64,000 nt of DNA from Heliopora coerulea (GCA_030142905.1 JASJOG010000461.1:1-64000); one strand, 5' to 3'; numbered from the stretch's first letter, positions 35,513-47,692 are shown. Notes: a model not told the origin generated them from the letters alone. Numbers and translations: made by a program.

Positions 35513-36245
35513 ATCTACCTTAATATATCCAAGCTCTCATGTTTCTCAAACATCAAAGTTTAACTTACTCGTGCGTACGACACAAATTGGTAAGTTTTCC
35601 TTGACAAGTCACCTTTTTCAGAAGCTGGTATGAGCATCATTTTGAGCAAGGTCTCTTGTCCAGGACAACCTGGACGTGTGTACGGGGATTTAGTGTTCAG
35701 CATGGTTCGAGTACGCAATCTCCAAAATCATGTACTATTAATTATTTTCATATATCATAGAAATGTTACACGTAATCCTCAGTCCAAATTTTAGCCAGTT
35801 CATTCCAGTTATGGTAAAATTCTCTCACCCTTGCCGTCAGTTGTTGGGTGTTGTCGTCGCCAACTAAAGACAAAATCAGATCATAAATAAACAATATGAA
35901 GTGCCTTTGTGGCTCCTTTTGATTCCTTCCGACAGGACCTTATCAGTTCTTATATAACACCTCTTATCGCGTGCGAAGTTGTGCAGTCTGCAGAAGTTTC
36001 CTCATTAGACAGGTATGAACTTTCTCCGTTTTTTAATTTGACCAGAGCTCTTTATTATTTGGAACTTACATTCCAAAAAAGAATAATATTAGTTGAATTG
36101 AAAGAGTTTATTCGCTTTATTTTCGATAGATTGAGCGAGAATGTTAACTCCCGGGGTATTTTATGCGTGATTAATACGCATCTGTCGACTGAGGGTAGCA
36201 TATTTAAGAATGTTGGTAAATGGGACCTTTGATATGATGAATTTA
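35513..36245. other. No recognised gene
   Basis: One 107-codon frame at 35909-36232 (plus) has ordinary composition but no domain or exon borders that I can support. Confidence 0.4.
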
Positions 36246-36576
36246 AAGCCCTGCATGGTCAAACGCATTCAACATTTCATTCTACATTGTTCAACATTGT
36301 TGCATATAACATCTTAAGCTTGTACGGACACCCTAGTTCAATGATGTTGAACGTCTTCGAAGGATATGGTATGACGTTGAAAGAAATTTGAACGTGCTCA
36401 AAGTTTTGTTCATCATGTGTTCAACTCGCGTAACATTGATATTGATATTGCCGATGGTTGAATATGATAATGTTGCTTACTTCTGGTCACCCATGGCTAA
36501 TTTCAATATCTTTCAACATAGTTCAACAATTTTAAAAGGCGTTGAACGAAATGTTAAAAGCGTTTGACCTGGGCTT
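36246..36576. mobile_element. MITE with CAACATT-rich inverted ends
   Basis: The left end AAGCCCTGCATGGTCAAACG and the right end CGTTTGACCTGGGCTT are inverted copies with one short indel. The interior repeats GTTCAACATTG in both orientations. About 330 bp, no coding. Confidence 0.72.
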
Positions 36577-37644
36577 AATGTGTACGCTTCCGTACACATA
36601 AGAAAATACAACTCATCTTGGGAACTTGCTCAAGATATACCGCTTAACTCAATCATTTGATTCCAGTTGTGAATGAAAACTTAGTTGTGTTAAGGGGATT
36701 TTACTGATTAGCAATGAATCATTAAAACGTGGAAAGCATGTTGGGCGTCATAACATGGGCATCACAAAACATTCGAAATCTGGATTTCCTGAAATTTATA
36801 TATTTAACACGTTTTATTCAAAAAGCTTTGCTGATCTTGGAATCCATCCGGCAATCATTAGCTGATCACTTGTTTCATTCCGACAATATTCTGGTTTTCT
36901 GGTGCTGGATATGACGAAGAGGATTGCCAGTTTCAGTCTTTCCTGTAGTCGCAATCCCTTTCTCAGATATTAAATACGAAGAACCTGAGCTCACAAGGTA
37001 TACATATATACATGCATACATATATATATATTTAAACACGGTTTTCAAATATGTTGATACCACGGTGATTGGTAATTTAAGATAGAGTAAGAGAAAATGA
37101 AAATAAAATAAACACACTAAAGAGGTATACACAGTTACCAATGACTGTTGGACCGTTTAGTTCTTAAAAAACTGTATCAAACGTAAAGAGGTAAAATACT
37201 ACGTAAAGAGTAGGCCTAAAGAATTAAGAAAAAGTACGATGCGTTTCGGCAGACCACGTATCAAGTGCTATACGTCTGCTGACTAAAGAAACAAATCACC
37301 TGCTTTTACTGTCTCAAGAAAGCTGATCACATCGAGCCAACGGTATGAGGGAGGGCCAAAATAGGGTTAGTTGGAAAACAAATTCCTTTTGCCGGCACAG
37401 ATCCCGATCATTGAGTTTTATGTAAATGGCTTACATCACTTTCATTTGAAAGGCGGAACGACATTTGTAAAGAATTCTATAATTATCGTCTGAGTAGGTT
37501 TCGGCGCAAGACTTGTTAGACAGAAGGTGTTTGTCAACACAACTGATGAATTGACTGGAACGGCATTGTCGTTCTGCTTGTTGACGTGATGGCTGAGTTT
37601 TATTTCTAATGACGCTAGGAACATGCTGTTTGATCCTATCACCC
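36577..37644. other. No gene seen
   Basis: AT-rich DNA with a TATATA run near 37000-37035. No exon or repeat recognised. Confidence 0.45.
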
Positions 37645-37838
37645 AGGGGCCGTTCACACTGAGATCGATCTAACTTGAATGGATCTGAGATCGATCTGAG
37701 ATCGATCTCAGTTTGCTTCGTGAGGGCGTTCACACTCGTTTGGATAGATCTCAGTTGGCATTCAATGTTCACACTCGGATCGATTTTGACTTAGATCGAT
37801 CTGAGATCGATCTAACACGCTAGTGTAAACGGCCTCCC
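37645..37838. mobile_element. Short MITE packed with AGATCGATCT palindromes
   Basis: The outer ends AGGGGCCGTTCACACT and AGTGTAAACGGCCTCCC are inverted copies. The interior holds about six AGATCGATCT or GATCGATC palindromes and several GTTCACACT units. Confidence 0.68.
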
Positions 37839-38533
37839 AGTTTCTGATTAGTTCTACCCACATAGCGAGATCGATATTCGCATTTAAATTCGTAAACAAC
37901 ACAGCTTGATGAAGCAGCAGGCAGAGACTCTTTGTGAGTGGGTGGGAGGATAGTTTCGTCGAAAAAATTCCAGCGAATCTAGCAAGGAAAATGTTTGCTC
38001 AGTGATTAACTTGATCGATTGTCCAAAAGTTTCGGATATTTGTCCTATCCATGGAAGTTTTAAATAGACTGGACATATGGCGGGTCCAATTGTTTTGTCT
38101 TTTTCGACTTGACTAAAAGCTTTGTTAAGCACTCTTTCCGTGTAGCCATTAGCTCTATCAGGTAATCTTTCCGGTTAGCCATTATCTAATAATGCTGGTT
38201 GAAATGGCGCTATTCATGTTTCTATCAAAGTACAGACACAAAAGTTATTTTCTATTTGTTCTATAAAATAACCAAGGTTTTCTCCAGTTTTTGTGACGTC
38301 ATTCAAGTCTCTGTATTCTAATACAAAATGAAAATGATGTCCACCTTGTCTCCAGGACGCGTGTTATTTTATAAATATATATAAGCTCAATGAACCAGAA
38401 AACATTGATATTAGTGGGAAAAAGTGCGCCGAAGATACTCCATAATTATCGTAAAAATAACTCGATCTTTGCTAAAGCGAGCAGAGGGCTTCACAAGGTG
38501 GTTCAAAGTTGCCACTTCGATTTTCTTGAAGAA
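37839..38533. other. No gene seen
   Basis: Ordinary AT-rich sequence. A TGACGTCA octamer lies at about 38297. A 70-codon frame (38390-38602) runs into the next repeat and is not supported. Confidence 0.4.
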
Positions 38534-39160
38534 AAACTTGAAAAACCTATCGAGCTTACAGCTGTAGATAAGTATTTTATCGAAATCAAGGATTTCTTAT
38601 AAGAGTGCCTTAAAATACCAAAAGGGTGGAATTTTGTCATGCCAAGATTTTTCTTTATTTTGACCTTGCAGCAACTGTCTCGTTCTTTATCAGTGTAACC
38701 AAGGCAACTCGTAAAAAATACACATTTTCGCCTCAAGTCAAATGTGCACATGTAAATTAGTTTAATAAGGTACTTAACCCCCCTAATCACATAAGGAACT
38801 GCAGTCTTGATCCCATTACCTACTCTGAAATTATAAAACCCTAAGCAATTCTAAAGGTTAACCTAAAGTGAATGTATGTTAAAAAGTTTTGGAGTGTAAC
38901 TAAACGTATTTAGTCTAACGTAACACGACCGTCAGAAGGATCGTATTTCAGATAAAGCACGAGGAACTCTCACGTAGCAAGGCTTTCGAATTTGTCAGAG
39001 TACTCGACATGGATTAAATTGGGCTGAGATAAAAACCAAGATTCGAAAAAAAAATGCAAAAATAAGTTCGATTCTGCACGTCTCACCCCAGGATAAAATT
39101 GTGACGATTAAGCTTTAATTGTCTGTCGAGATTAGAAACTTTCGTTGATGTAAAATATGG
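38534..39160 (+). repeat. Inverted repeat partner of 62438-63065
   Basis: About 625 bp matches the complement of 62438-63065 with only scattered differences, starting at AAAACTTGAAAAACCTATCG and ending at GTTGATGTAAAAT. No terminal inverted repeats of its own were seen. Confidence 0.85.
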
Positions 39161-40246
39161 CAGAAACTTTATTCACATATGCTTGACTAAAAAAGAGAAT
39201 TATTAACAAAAAAAATATTTCTGAAAAAATTACAAAACCCCTAAGGGTTAAAAACTCACTACTTAAAAACAATAAGAAATGTCTACTTTATCTTTCCAAT
39301 CACGTTTGCAATTTCTGCCCCACTAACATCTGTGTTCAGCTCATGTTTAATTGTTCTGGAGCCTCTTACACATAGCACTGCCGATCTAAATAAATTAAAT
39401 GATAGTTTTGCTCTTAAATAAACCTTCAAATGAATACATGATTATACATGTCAATCACATTACTATCGCTTGATCTTAATCTTCTTAATCTGAACGAACC
39501 AGCCGTATTCCATGAGCCGCATAATGGTTTCTTTTGTCCGCGAACCGCGTTAAAGTTGACTTCGATTTGGACGCGGGTCTCGTAGTCAAATCAGTGATGC
39601 CGAAGTGCGCTCTAGTAAGGGAGGGAAAAGTCTGTAAAACTCGTGGAGGCAAAGGATCAGTTAACGCGTGTCTTGTTGAATGTTGACACCCTTAATTGAG
39701 TGAACTTTGACAAAATTCTCCCTCGTCTAATTCTTTCACTTTTGCGGTTACATCGGAATTAAAATAAAACAATCTTTTCCCTCAGATTGCTTCCCAGTTA
39801 TATATCCAGACATTCTTAAAGAAGAACAAAAGCGTTCAGTTGTAATAAGAAAGTCTAAATTTGACTGTGTTACTTGAATAAAGTCATTACACCTACGACA
39901 ACATTGCAAGGTTGTGACCTTTTTATCTTTTCGCTAACCACAAATCCTGTCACCTGCACCTGGCCGTCCCTTCTAATTAACAAATAGAAAATAGCTTTAG
40001 GGTCGTTGTGCTGTGCATTGAATCCTAGGTGGGTGCTGCAATAGAATACACGTGTTTGGGCCAGAGCATCCGTGCTCGGAAAATTTTCCCTAAAGGTGGG
40101 TACCGAAGTTTGTGTGGCACGTTAAGTCTATTTTATTAAATGAGAAAAAAAATAGAAAAAAAAGATAAAAAAGTACTTAATGGTTTATCTATGTACGAAT
40201 ACTGTGATCCAAACACTTGGTACGTTGAAGTTTGATGTTTAGAAAA
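39161..40246. other. No gene seen
   Basis: AT-rich DNA. Near 40198-40230 there is a partial copy of the MITE end seen at 21.07 and 41.2 kb (ATACTGTGATCCAAACACTT). Confidence 0.45.
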
Positions 40247-40680
40247 CGTGAGAGCTTGGATACATTGAGGTAGATGAATGATCTTCCAGCTTGATACTCA
40301 GAAAATGATTTCTGAACCCCAGACGGGGATCGAACCCGCAACCTTCTGATGACTGGTTAGATGCTCTAACCATTGAGCTACCGAGACTCAGATGGCAAGC
40401 TAAGGTGCAAATTCTCACGGTGCAAATTCTCACAAATTCTCTCACGTTTTCTAAACGTCAAACTTCTTCAATCATTATTAATATATAGTGGCTTCCACTT
40501 AGGTCGCACATATATACCTAATTTGCACCTTAGCTCACCATCTGAGTCTCGGTAGCTCAATGGTTAGAGCGTCGAACCGGTCATCAGAAGGTTGCGGGTG
40601 CGATCCCCGTCTGGGACTCAGAAATCATTTTCTGAGTATCGAGCTTGAAGATCATTCATCTACTTGGTACGTTGCTTGAC
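40247..40680. repeat. Head-to-head pair of tRNA-derived repeats
   Basis: A minus-strand tRNA-like head (40317-40388) and a plus-strand one (40546-40616) diverge from a shared centre of about 160 bp. Each has box A TAGCTCAATGGTTAGAGC, and a T arm with TTCGATC (minus copy) or the variant TGCGATC (plus copy). Each is followed by the TCAGAAATCATTTTCTGA palindrome and a tail ending near GATCATTCATCTAC, then each tail runs into CTTGGTACGTTG or related sequence. They differ from each other and from the 35.4-kb copy in the anticodon region, so they are repeats, not working tRNA genes. Confidence 0.65.
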
Positions 40681-40715
40681 TTTCACATAGCCAAAAACAC
40701 TCGCTTGTTTTTTCA

Positions 40716-41230
40716 GGCAAGAAAAGATAACAGACTCTTTTCTTTACGTCAAATCTAAAAGTAAACCGCTCTTAGTCAGTTGTTGTGATTGTTGTTGGGA
40801 AAATTAACATAATCTTTCCGATCTTCAAATAAGAAAATTACAAAAGGGGCTTGGTTCTGCTCCCCTGGTTTAACCCCTACGTCAGGGAATTCTTTGCACC
40901 CCCTGATTTTTGACCGGGGATTCGATCTTCTAAAGTTTTTATCTGACTAGTGGTTGACCTTCATGTGAATTGCTCGCTTCATTAATGTGTTCATAAAGTT
41001 AACTGTTTTTAGCCTGCCGTTATTTTATAAAAGGAATACCAAGTGAATTTCCGTGTTTGTATACTGTGATCCAAACACTTGGGATGTTGCTGGATTTTCG
41101 AAAAGCTAAAAATTTTCGCCTAGCAACTCGTGGTTTTTTTACGCCTTTTTCAAGTCTCGCAACATTCCACGTGTTTGGATCACAGTATTCAAACACGAAA
41201 ATTTAGTATTCCTTAAATGACGTAATCAGA
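40716..41230 (-). repeat. Inverted repeat partner of 21043-21562
   Basis: Matches the complement of 21043-21562. It contains the same MITE-like unit (41050-41205) with inverted ends around GTGTTTGGATCACAGTAT. Confidence 0.85.
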
Positions 41231-41559
41231 CTGTCCAACATAAGGACCTCGCGAAATCGGGATTTTACGAAGGAGGGTTCTGGGAACATGCTCCCCTGTT
41301 CTTGATGTCTCTTAACACGATTTCTAACTATCCCAGATGACAATTTCTGCCAAAAACGTTCCGTTAATTGATCGTAGTTTGCCCTTGTTTTTTATAAGAA
41401 ATGTTACTGTTATTATTATTGAGTGAGAGGAGCAACACGCCATCAAAGTGACGCTGGGGTACAAATATACGAAGCCCAATATGCTCATCATGACAACCAG
41501 TCTGATAAATATGCATCACAGCTAAATGTGCTTGATATGGTGTAACTAAAAGAAAACAA

Positions 41560-42073
41560 CGCATGACCTTGCAGGTGAGGCCCTATTAGGAATACCTCCA
41601 GGTCGGGTAGCCCATCCCGGTAAAATGGTCCCTGGATGAGAGAAGCTTATGTTTGATCAATCCACCCTAGTATCCTAGTATGAAGATATCAACGACAAAC
41701 CTCCCTCCCAACACCTAGCAGAGGTGCTCCCCTACTACTCCCATCCATGATCAGAGATGCACTGAGTGCCAGCCCAAAAGGAACATGCTCAACCGGTTAA
41801 GGTCAAACAACTGGCAAGCAAATCTGTGGTACTGGACGGGATATTTGATGTAGCCCATTTATTGCACCAAGACAAAATATGTACATGTCAGCACTCCCAA
41901 TCAGTTAAGATCAGAAGCCATGAGAGCCACTGCCTGGTATTGATTATTATTATTATTATTATTATTATTACAACTAGGACACCACCCAACTAAGGACAGT
42001 GGAAGGGGTCTCAGCCTGCTACGGGCTCCCAGTATCCCGCCAGGTAAGGCCGCAACAGACATTGCAATGTTAA

Positions 42074-42107
<34 letters not shown>

Positions 42108-42135
42108 ATCATTATTATTATTATTATTATTTAAA
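41560..42135. repeat. Unclassified repeat ending in ATT microsatellites
   Basis: A moderately GC-rich block of about 500 bp contains an ATT run (41941-41970) and ends in longer interrupted ATT runs (42070-42132). A simple-repeat tail after non-coding sequence fits the 3' end of a non-LTR retroelement or SINE, but no RT is present, so the class is open. Confidence 0.4.
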
Positions 42136-42671
42136 GTTATTTTTAAACGGTAGCCCTTCAGCGTAGATAATGCTGGTTTCCAAGGGGCCGTTTCACTCTA
42201 TACAAAGATATCTATTACTAACTATTTACGTATGCGGACGGACATATACTTCTATTATACTTAAAAAATTAAAATACTACAGCTGTTCGAATTTAATATT
42301 AATAACATACAAATTTGAAGTATAGATAGATTATATTAAGTTAACTTAATGAAAAATTTGTTTCTAAATTAACATAATTTTTAAGTGTATTTTTGAATGA
42401 GTATACTGAGAGTTGTTCATACCTGTCAAGCAAAACAGTCCCCTACTCTTGCAAAAACTTAGCCTAAATTTGCCATTTGTTGACAGTTTTCTTTTTTATT
42501 TTCAGTAAACAGAGGATAATGTCGGTAGGAATGCATATTCGTCAGAATTAACTATAAATGAAAAGTAAGGGTTCAATACAACTTTTCCCCACGCATGTTT
42601 CTGACCTACATGGCTGCCCCAATGTCGGCTTCAATCAATCGTGAGACCTGGTATAACGAGGTATCGTTCGA
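42136..42671. other. No gene seen
   Basis: AT-rich. A GGGGCCGTTTCACTCT terminus-like sequence occurs at 42184, possibly one end of a MITE whose partner I could not find. Confidence 0.35.
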
Positions 42672-43810
42672 GTCCTTTTAGAGTTCAATGAGCGGACCCG
42701 CTTTGCCGCTGGTGGTGGTTCCGTGCTCAGTGGGCAAGCAAGGAATCGTTTTGCGGGAAAAATTTGCATGTCGACGCATGTGAAAATATATACACCTTTT
42801 GCTGTTCATTACCACAAAGTATATACCTTTTGCTGTTTATATCCAGAATATACACTATCATTAACGCCAACCTCAAATTCATTAACGCAAAAATGCATTC
42901 ATTTTATGCAATCAACATTCATTAGAGTACATACGCAACCATTTGCATCAAAGGGTGTTCTATAGCGCCAACAGACGACGACTGGCGTACTACACCTTTC
43001 GCTGGTCATTGCCAAAAAATATACTATCATCAACGCCAACCTCAAACTCGTTAGCGCAAAAATACATTCATTTCATTCAGTCGATGTTCACTAGCGTAGA
43101 TACGCTACCATTTGTTTGGAAGGGCATTCATAAGGGCCAACAGACGACCATTAACACCATTCTACAATACATTCGGGATAATAAAATTTCAATCACGCAA
43201 GAGAAATATCTTGCCTAATTGATATTTTATTATTCCTAATGGACAGCAGAATGGTGTTAATAGTCGTCTGTTGGCTCTAAGGAATGCCCTTCGATTCAAA
43301 TGGTTGCGTATCTACACTAATGAATGTCGATTGAATAAAATGAATGTATTTTTGCGTTAATGAGTTTGAGGTTGGCGTTAATGATAGGATATTTTCTGGC
43401 AATGAACAGCAAAAGGTTTAATTATGCATTCGATTCTCTGGAACGAAGGAGACAAAGAGTATCGTGAAGAGACGAAAGCTATTGACTTTCTTATTAACTA
43501 CATAATTATGGTTGGGATTAGAGTTTAGGTTTGTTCTGGTGAGAATGTTAGACCTTGATGAAGAAGAAGTGATATTAGTGGGATTTTAGCTAGGAGGTCA
43601 AACAGTACGCCATTTTCGAGTAGTAACATCCTAACAAAATATTCGCGCCTTCCTTTTCAATTTGCAGATATTTCCATTAATTAACCCCATTTTAGGTTGC
43701 GTGGAGAAAACACTGAGGTTTGGAGTTTAAATTTCTCACCAAAAGTTTGTTTCCTTTACTGTGACTACGGCAAAGAACCAGCGGCAAGGTGGGTCCGCTA
43801 AACTGCAATA
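42672..43810. mobile_element. MITE copy B, interrupted by a foldback element
   Basis: The outer parts (42672-42780 and 43505-43810) correspond to the two ends of the MITE at 26086-26560, with inverted termini GCGGACCCNCNTTGCCGCTGGT. The middle (about 42787-43432) is a separate foldback element, so it inserted into this MITE. Confidence 0.65.
42787..43432. mobile_element. Foldback element 1, nested
   Basis: Two long inverted arms of about 190-200 bp share the motifs CTTTTGCTGTTCATT, ATTAACGCCAACCTC, ACATTCATTTTATTC and CAACAGACGACCATTAACACC. The left arm is partly duplicated in tandem (42787-42980 and 42985-43165). The loop (43170-43240) is short and AT-rich. No coding capacity. Confidence 0.75.
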
Positions 43811-43904
43811 GTCCCATAAAATTGATAAAACTAAATGAATAAAATAAGCAGTACACTAATTTCCATTTCGAAATATGTAGAGAAATAAAGAACAATTGTT
43901 CACC

Positions 43905-44605
43905 GAAGTGGAGGTGAATAGTGAATACACTTTTAGCATATACTCTGCATAGTTGTTGTCACATATTTTGTTTTTAATTTTTAAAACAGTTTTACGGAAC
44001 GTCGGCTTGTCGTCCACTCATCATTTGTAAACAAAACACTTTGAGACACATCTTGAGTGCATTTATCGCTAAAAAGTAAAAGAAATACATATCTTTGAAT
44101 ACATAATTTTGAATACATAAGTGCCAAATTCCGTTGCTGTTTTGGTGTTGCCTTGCACGGCGACTTTGTTTATTAAAAAAAAATGTTCTTCCTTAACATA
44201 AACAAAACTGGACGCCATCTTGTTTTGCTCGGAAGTGAATAGTGCAGAATATTCCTAGACAGAGGAACCAATTCAATCAGATTGTGCAAAAAACACTATT
44301 CACCTGCAAGTTTTACGCTAACTTTTTTTGATAAACGAAGCCGACGTGTAAAACAATTGAAAAACAGCAACGAAATTTGGCAATCAAGTAGTCAAAGATA
44401 TCTATTTCTTTAATTTTTTAGCGATAAATGCGCTCAGGATGTGTTCAAAATGTTTTGTTTACAAATGATGAGTGGACGAATAGCTAACGTTCCATAAAAT
44501 TGTTTCAAAAATTTTAAAAGAAATTTATATATGTGAAAGCAATTACGTGAGGTATTTGCTAATACAATTTCGGTGAATAGTGTAAATATCCGCAAGTATT
44601 ATATG
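43905..44605. mobile_element. Foldback element of a second family
   Basis: Arms of about 300 bp are inverted copies: TCATCATTTGTAAACAAAAC near 44021 against GTTTTGTTTACAAATGATGA near 44452, GCATTTATCGCTAAAAA against TTTTTTAGCGATAAATGC, and outer TTCACCG blocks. The loop of about 100 bp is unrelated to foldback family 1. Confidence 0.72.
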
Positions 44606-44689
44606 TAGAATGAAAGCCAGAGACATGTATTCCTAGGAAAATTGTTAGATTATAGAAATCTTTGATATTTTGCCTTGCTTCTAAAACTT

Positions 44690-45130
44690 AAATGAACCTT
44701 TTGCTGTTCATTACCAGATAATATACGATCATTAACGCCAACCTCGAAGTCATTAACGCAAAAGTACATTCATTTTATTCAACCGACATTCACCAGCGTA
44801 CATACGCCACCATTTGCATCGAAGGGTATTCTATCTCACCAAGAGACGACCTCTAACACCATTCTACTGTACATAAGGGATGATAAAATTTCAATTAGCC
44901 AAGATATTTCTCTCTCTTAATTAAAATTTTATTCTCCCTAATTTATAGTAGAATGGTATTAATGGTCGTCTATTGGTGCTATAGAATGCCCTTCCAAACA
45001 AATGGTAGCGTATCTACGCTAGTGAACATCGACTGAATAAAATGAATGTATTTTTGCTCTAATGAGTTTGATGTTGGCGTTGATGATAGAATATTTTTTG
45101 GTAATAACCATCAAAAGGTGTAGTACGCCA
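44690..45130. mobile_element. Foldback element 2, same family as 42787-43432
   Basis: Both arms of the family are present, one each, separated by a loop around 44880-44950. The right arm ends in GGTGTAGTACGCCAGTC, the complement of the start of the second tandem arm in copy 1. Confidence 0.72.
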
Positions 45131-45344
45131 GTCAACTTCATGTACATTACGCCATAGACGAACGCAAACCATGCATAGTACAGAAAATTTTGGCTAAATG
45201 TTTAATTGTGGATATCACAGGTTCAGTGGTGACGAACGCGCCAACGAGGACCTCTACGCTGAAGAATGAAAGCAAAATAAATTCGAAAGTTCCAAATATG
45301 TACATACAAACTAGTTTTGTATTGAAGTTTATGTATTTTATCTT

Positions 45345-45590
45345 CTAAACGTTTTGCTGTTCATTGCCAGAAAATATACTATCATTAACGCCAATCTTAA
45401 ATTACACCTTTTGATTTTCACTACCAGAAAATATATTATCATTAACGCAACCTCAAACTCATTAACGTAAAGGTACATTCATTTTATTCAATCGACATTC
45501 ACCAGCGTACATAAGCCACCATTTGCATTGAAGGGCATTCTATCTCACCAACAGATGACCATTAATACCATTCTACTGTACACTGGAGAA
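45345..45590. mobile_element. Solo arm of the foldback family
   Basis: One left arm is present with its first 60 bp duplicated (ATTAACGCCAATC, then again ATTAACGCAACC), ending at CCATTCTACTGTACA. No right arm follows. Confidence 0.65.
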
Positions 45591-46798
45591 CAACGCTTTT
45601 AAATTTATGGCAGTGTGGCTGGATTTTCCGCCAACAAACTGCTTTTTGTAATTAATGAAGAACATTCAATATCAAGACGTGATTAGAAATGGAAAACGAC
45701 CAAAATTCATTGTTCCCAGCCCGTCTCTTCGTAATTTTCGATTTGTTCGGTTCCGATTATTCCATCGTTACTTGCAACTTTAGCTTCCACGACTGTGGTT
45801 AATCAACTGCGTAGACAAACTGCCATCATGCGAGCTAAAAAGTATAACAAACAATGCAATAATGCAATCTGCCGAGAAATGTTGACCATTCAAATTCAAT
45901 GTCATTTAGAATTGCTTTTAAATTGAAACCGAACGATATTATTTGTTCATCATTATGTCTGTCTTCGTTCACGAGGTATTCACAGGTTCTCACAGGACTA
46001 TTGCAGAATATCTTTGAAAATAACCGGTCAAAGTTCTGAAAATTTCTATGCATACGATAAGAAATAAGGAGCATTCTATGTTCGTATTACACTGTCGCCA
46101 TGGAGACGAACTGGAAACAGATCCCTTTTTAATTTAAAAATCCTAATTTTTGCTTCTGTTATGAAATAAGACGATTTAAATTTTTGAGATTTTAGTATGT
46201 ACGAATGGTAGATTTCGGCTGAAACAAAGCCTTTTTGATGAAAAAAAAAATGGGAGAAAAATTAAATTTATGTGCCTTCTAGTCCTCTTTCTATTCATGT
46301 AGTTACAAACACTGTTTTGAAGTACAAACCCAAGACCGAGGACGGTAACGTTTGTTAAGATACTTACAAGGAATATAAGAATCTTTAAAATACCCCCAAA
46401 TATAAATGTTTACGTGTACTCCCGTCTTTTGTCACCTGATTACTGGTTGTAAGCTAATGATTTGACGTAGAACTCTACGGATGAATGCCATAGGAATGCG
46501 AAATTTTTTGCAACTGCACCCCAGATGCAGAAATAGATCGGACAGTAGAAGTGTCACAGACGTCTTTTTCGCTGTCTAAAATTCGTTAAGATTTCAGACA
46601 ACATAACCTCGACTGCAGCTGTTGTTCTGCCCTAGAGAATGTTCTAGTACCTCGTATACTGCTGTCGGTCAGTACACGAAAGAACCGAAAACATACATTC
46701 TCCTACTTTTTCCAATATACATTGTATAAATTTGAGTAGTCAAGATAATTAACAGGTATTTACATGAGTTACGTTTATTTTTTTGTATATTCGTTTAG
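45591..46798. other. No gene seen
   Basis: Upstream of the transmembrane exon. I searched the plus strand for Ig-like or other ectodomain exons and found none that I could support. Confidence 0.4.
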
Positions 46799-46957
46799 TT
46801 GCAAAAGAGCCAACTCCTGAGGAAACAAGTGATATACCAGCGGGCGCAATTGCTGGAATCGTAATTGGAATTTTATTTGCTATCATGATCACAGTTGCAC
46901 TAGTCTATTGGTGTTACTTTAAAAATCGCAACGCTCATGGCATCTGCGGCTGCACCA
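46799..46957 (+). CDS. Single transmembrane-segment exon of a surface protein
   Basis: A pyrimidine-rich tract ending TTCGTTTAG precedes base 46799 and the consensus donor GTAAGT follows base 46957. The 159-bp exon is in phase 1 at both ends and is open throughout. It encodes a short acidic/Pro juxtamembrane stretch (E-P-T-P-E-E-T-S-D-I-P), a hydrophobic helix of about 24 residues with small-residue spacing (G-A-I-A-G-I-V-I-G-I, then V-A-L-V-Y-W) and a positively charged, Cys-containing start of a cytoplasmic tail (F-K-N-R-N, C-G-C-T). This is the typical transmembrane exon of a type I receptor or adhesion protein. Its phase would accept the Ig exons at 14.4-15.5 kb, but those lie 31 kb away on the other strand, so they are not one gene as arranged. 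Confidence 0.62.
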
Positions 46958-47676
46958 GTAAGTAAAAGCACTTAACATTAACTAAACGAAAGCCTATAAC
47001 TATACTACAACGTCCATATTTGCTTACCTGAACTTATGAAAGTAGCATCCATGCCATATTTGTCAATAGCGTGGTGTAAAAAATCATTAAGATGGCGTTT
47101 TGTTCGGGGGAAAAATAAGCCGCGGACACTCGTATAAATGGTCTAAAATTTTTGACGACCAAAAGAATTCGCAGCTACAATCACTGACAAGCTTGTTTGG
47201 AACAAAACATATGGGTGTATATCACTATCTCCGCACCCCCCCCCCCCCCCTATTCAATCTTTTCAATCTGCAGCCTCTCTTGCGAATCTGTTACTATGTT
47301 CACCCATATGGAAACAACATTAAGAGGGGGGAGGTAATTTTTCACGCAATTGTATGGAAATGTTTTGAACTTTTTTAACTAGTCTGGTTAATGATTGTAG
47401 TCTGAGACGCAATGTGTACGTCGTGCTAAAGTATTAACTGCTTATTTTAGCCGCCAACTTGTATTAACCGCGGACTATTTTCTGGAATAAAAGATCCTAT
47501 TTTTGCGTTCCGTCGTCAGTTTGGTATACCGAATTTTAACAATTGTCTTTAGGAGTGTTTGCTGCCTTCAATGTTGTGAATTTAAACACAACATCGTCCG
47601 CACTTTCTTTTGCCTTTCCTCCGATAGCATACAATCCCCTGAGATATTCTTTTTTGTTTGTTTTGTTTTGTTTTAG

Positions 47677-47692
47677 AAAAAGAAGATACGGG
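47677..47692 (+). other. Possible 16-bp microexon
   Basis: A long T-rich tract ending TTTTAG precedes, and GTACGT follows. The 16 bases would continue the phase of the transmembrane exon with K-K-E-D-T. Very short exons are frequent in receptor tails, but the support is only the splice signals. Confidence 0.22.

Noticed and set aside
40317..40616. Working tRNA genes
   Set aside because: Anticodon arms do not pair, and flanks are shared between copies, as expected for SINE-like repeats.
41764..41993. ORF ending in a run of isoleucines
   Set aside because: The Ile run is simply an ATT microsatellite.
14444..46957. One receptor gene joining the Ig exons (minus, 14-15 kb) and the TM exon (plus, 46.8 kb) by flipping the spacer between the inverted arms
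   Set aside because: Inverting the spacer would put the TM exon on the minus strand at about 36.6 kb, upstream of the Ig exons in gene direction, the wrong order.
47228..47249. C-run as a regulatory or G-quadruplex site
   Set aside because: A simple homopolymer with no surrounding structure or gene start.
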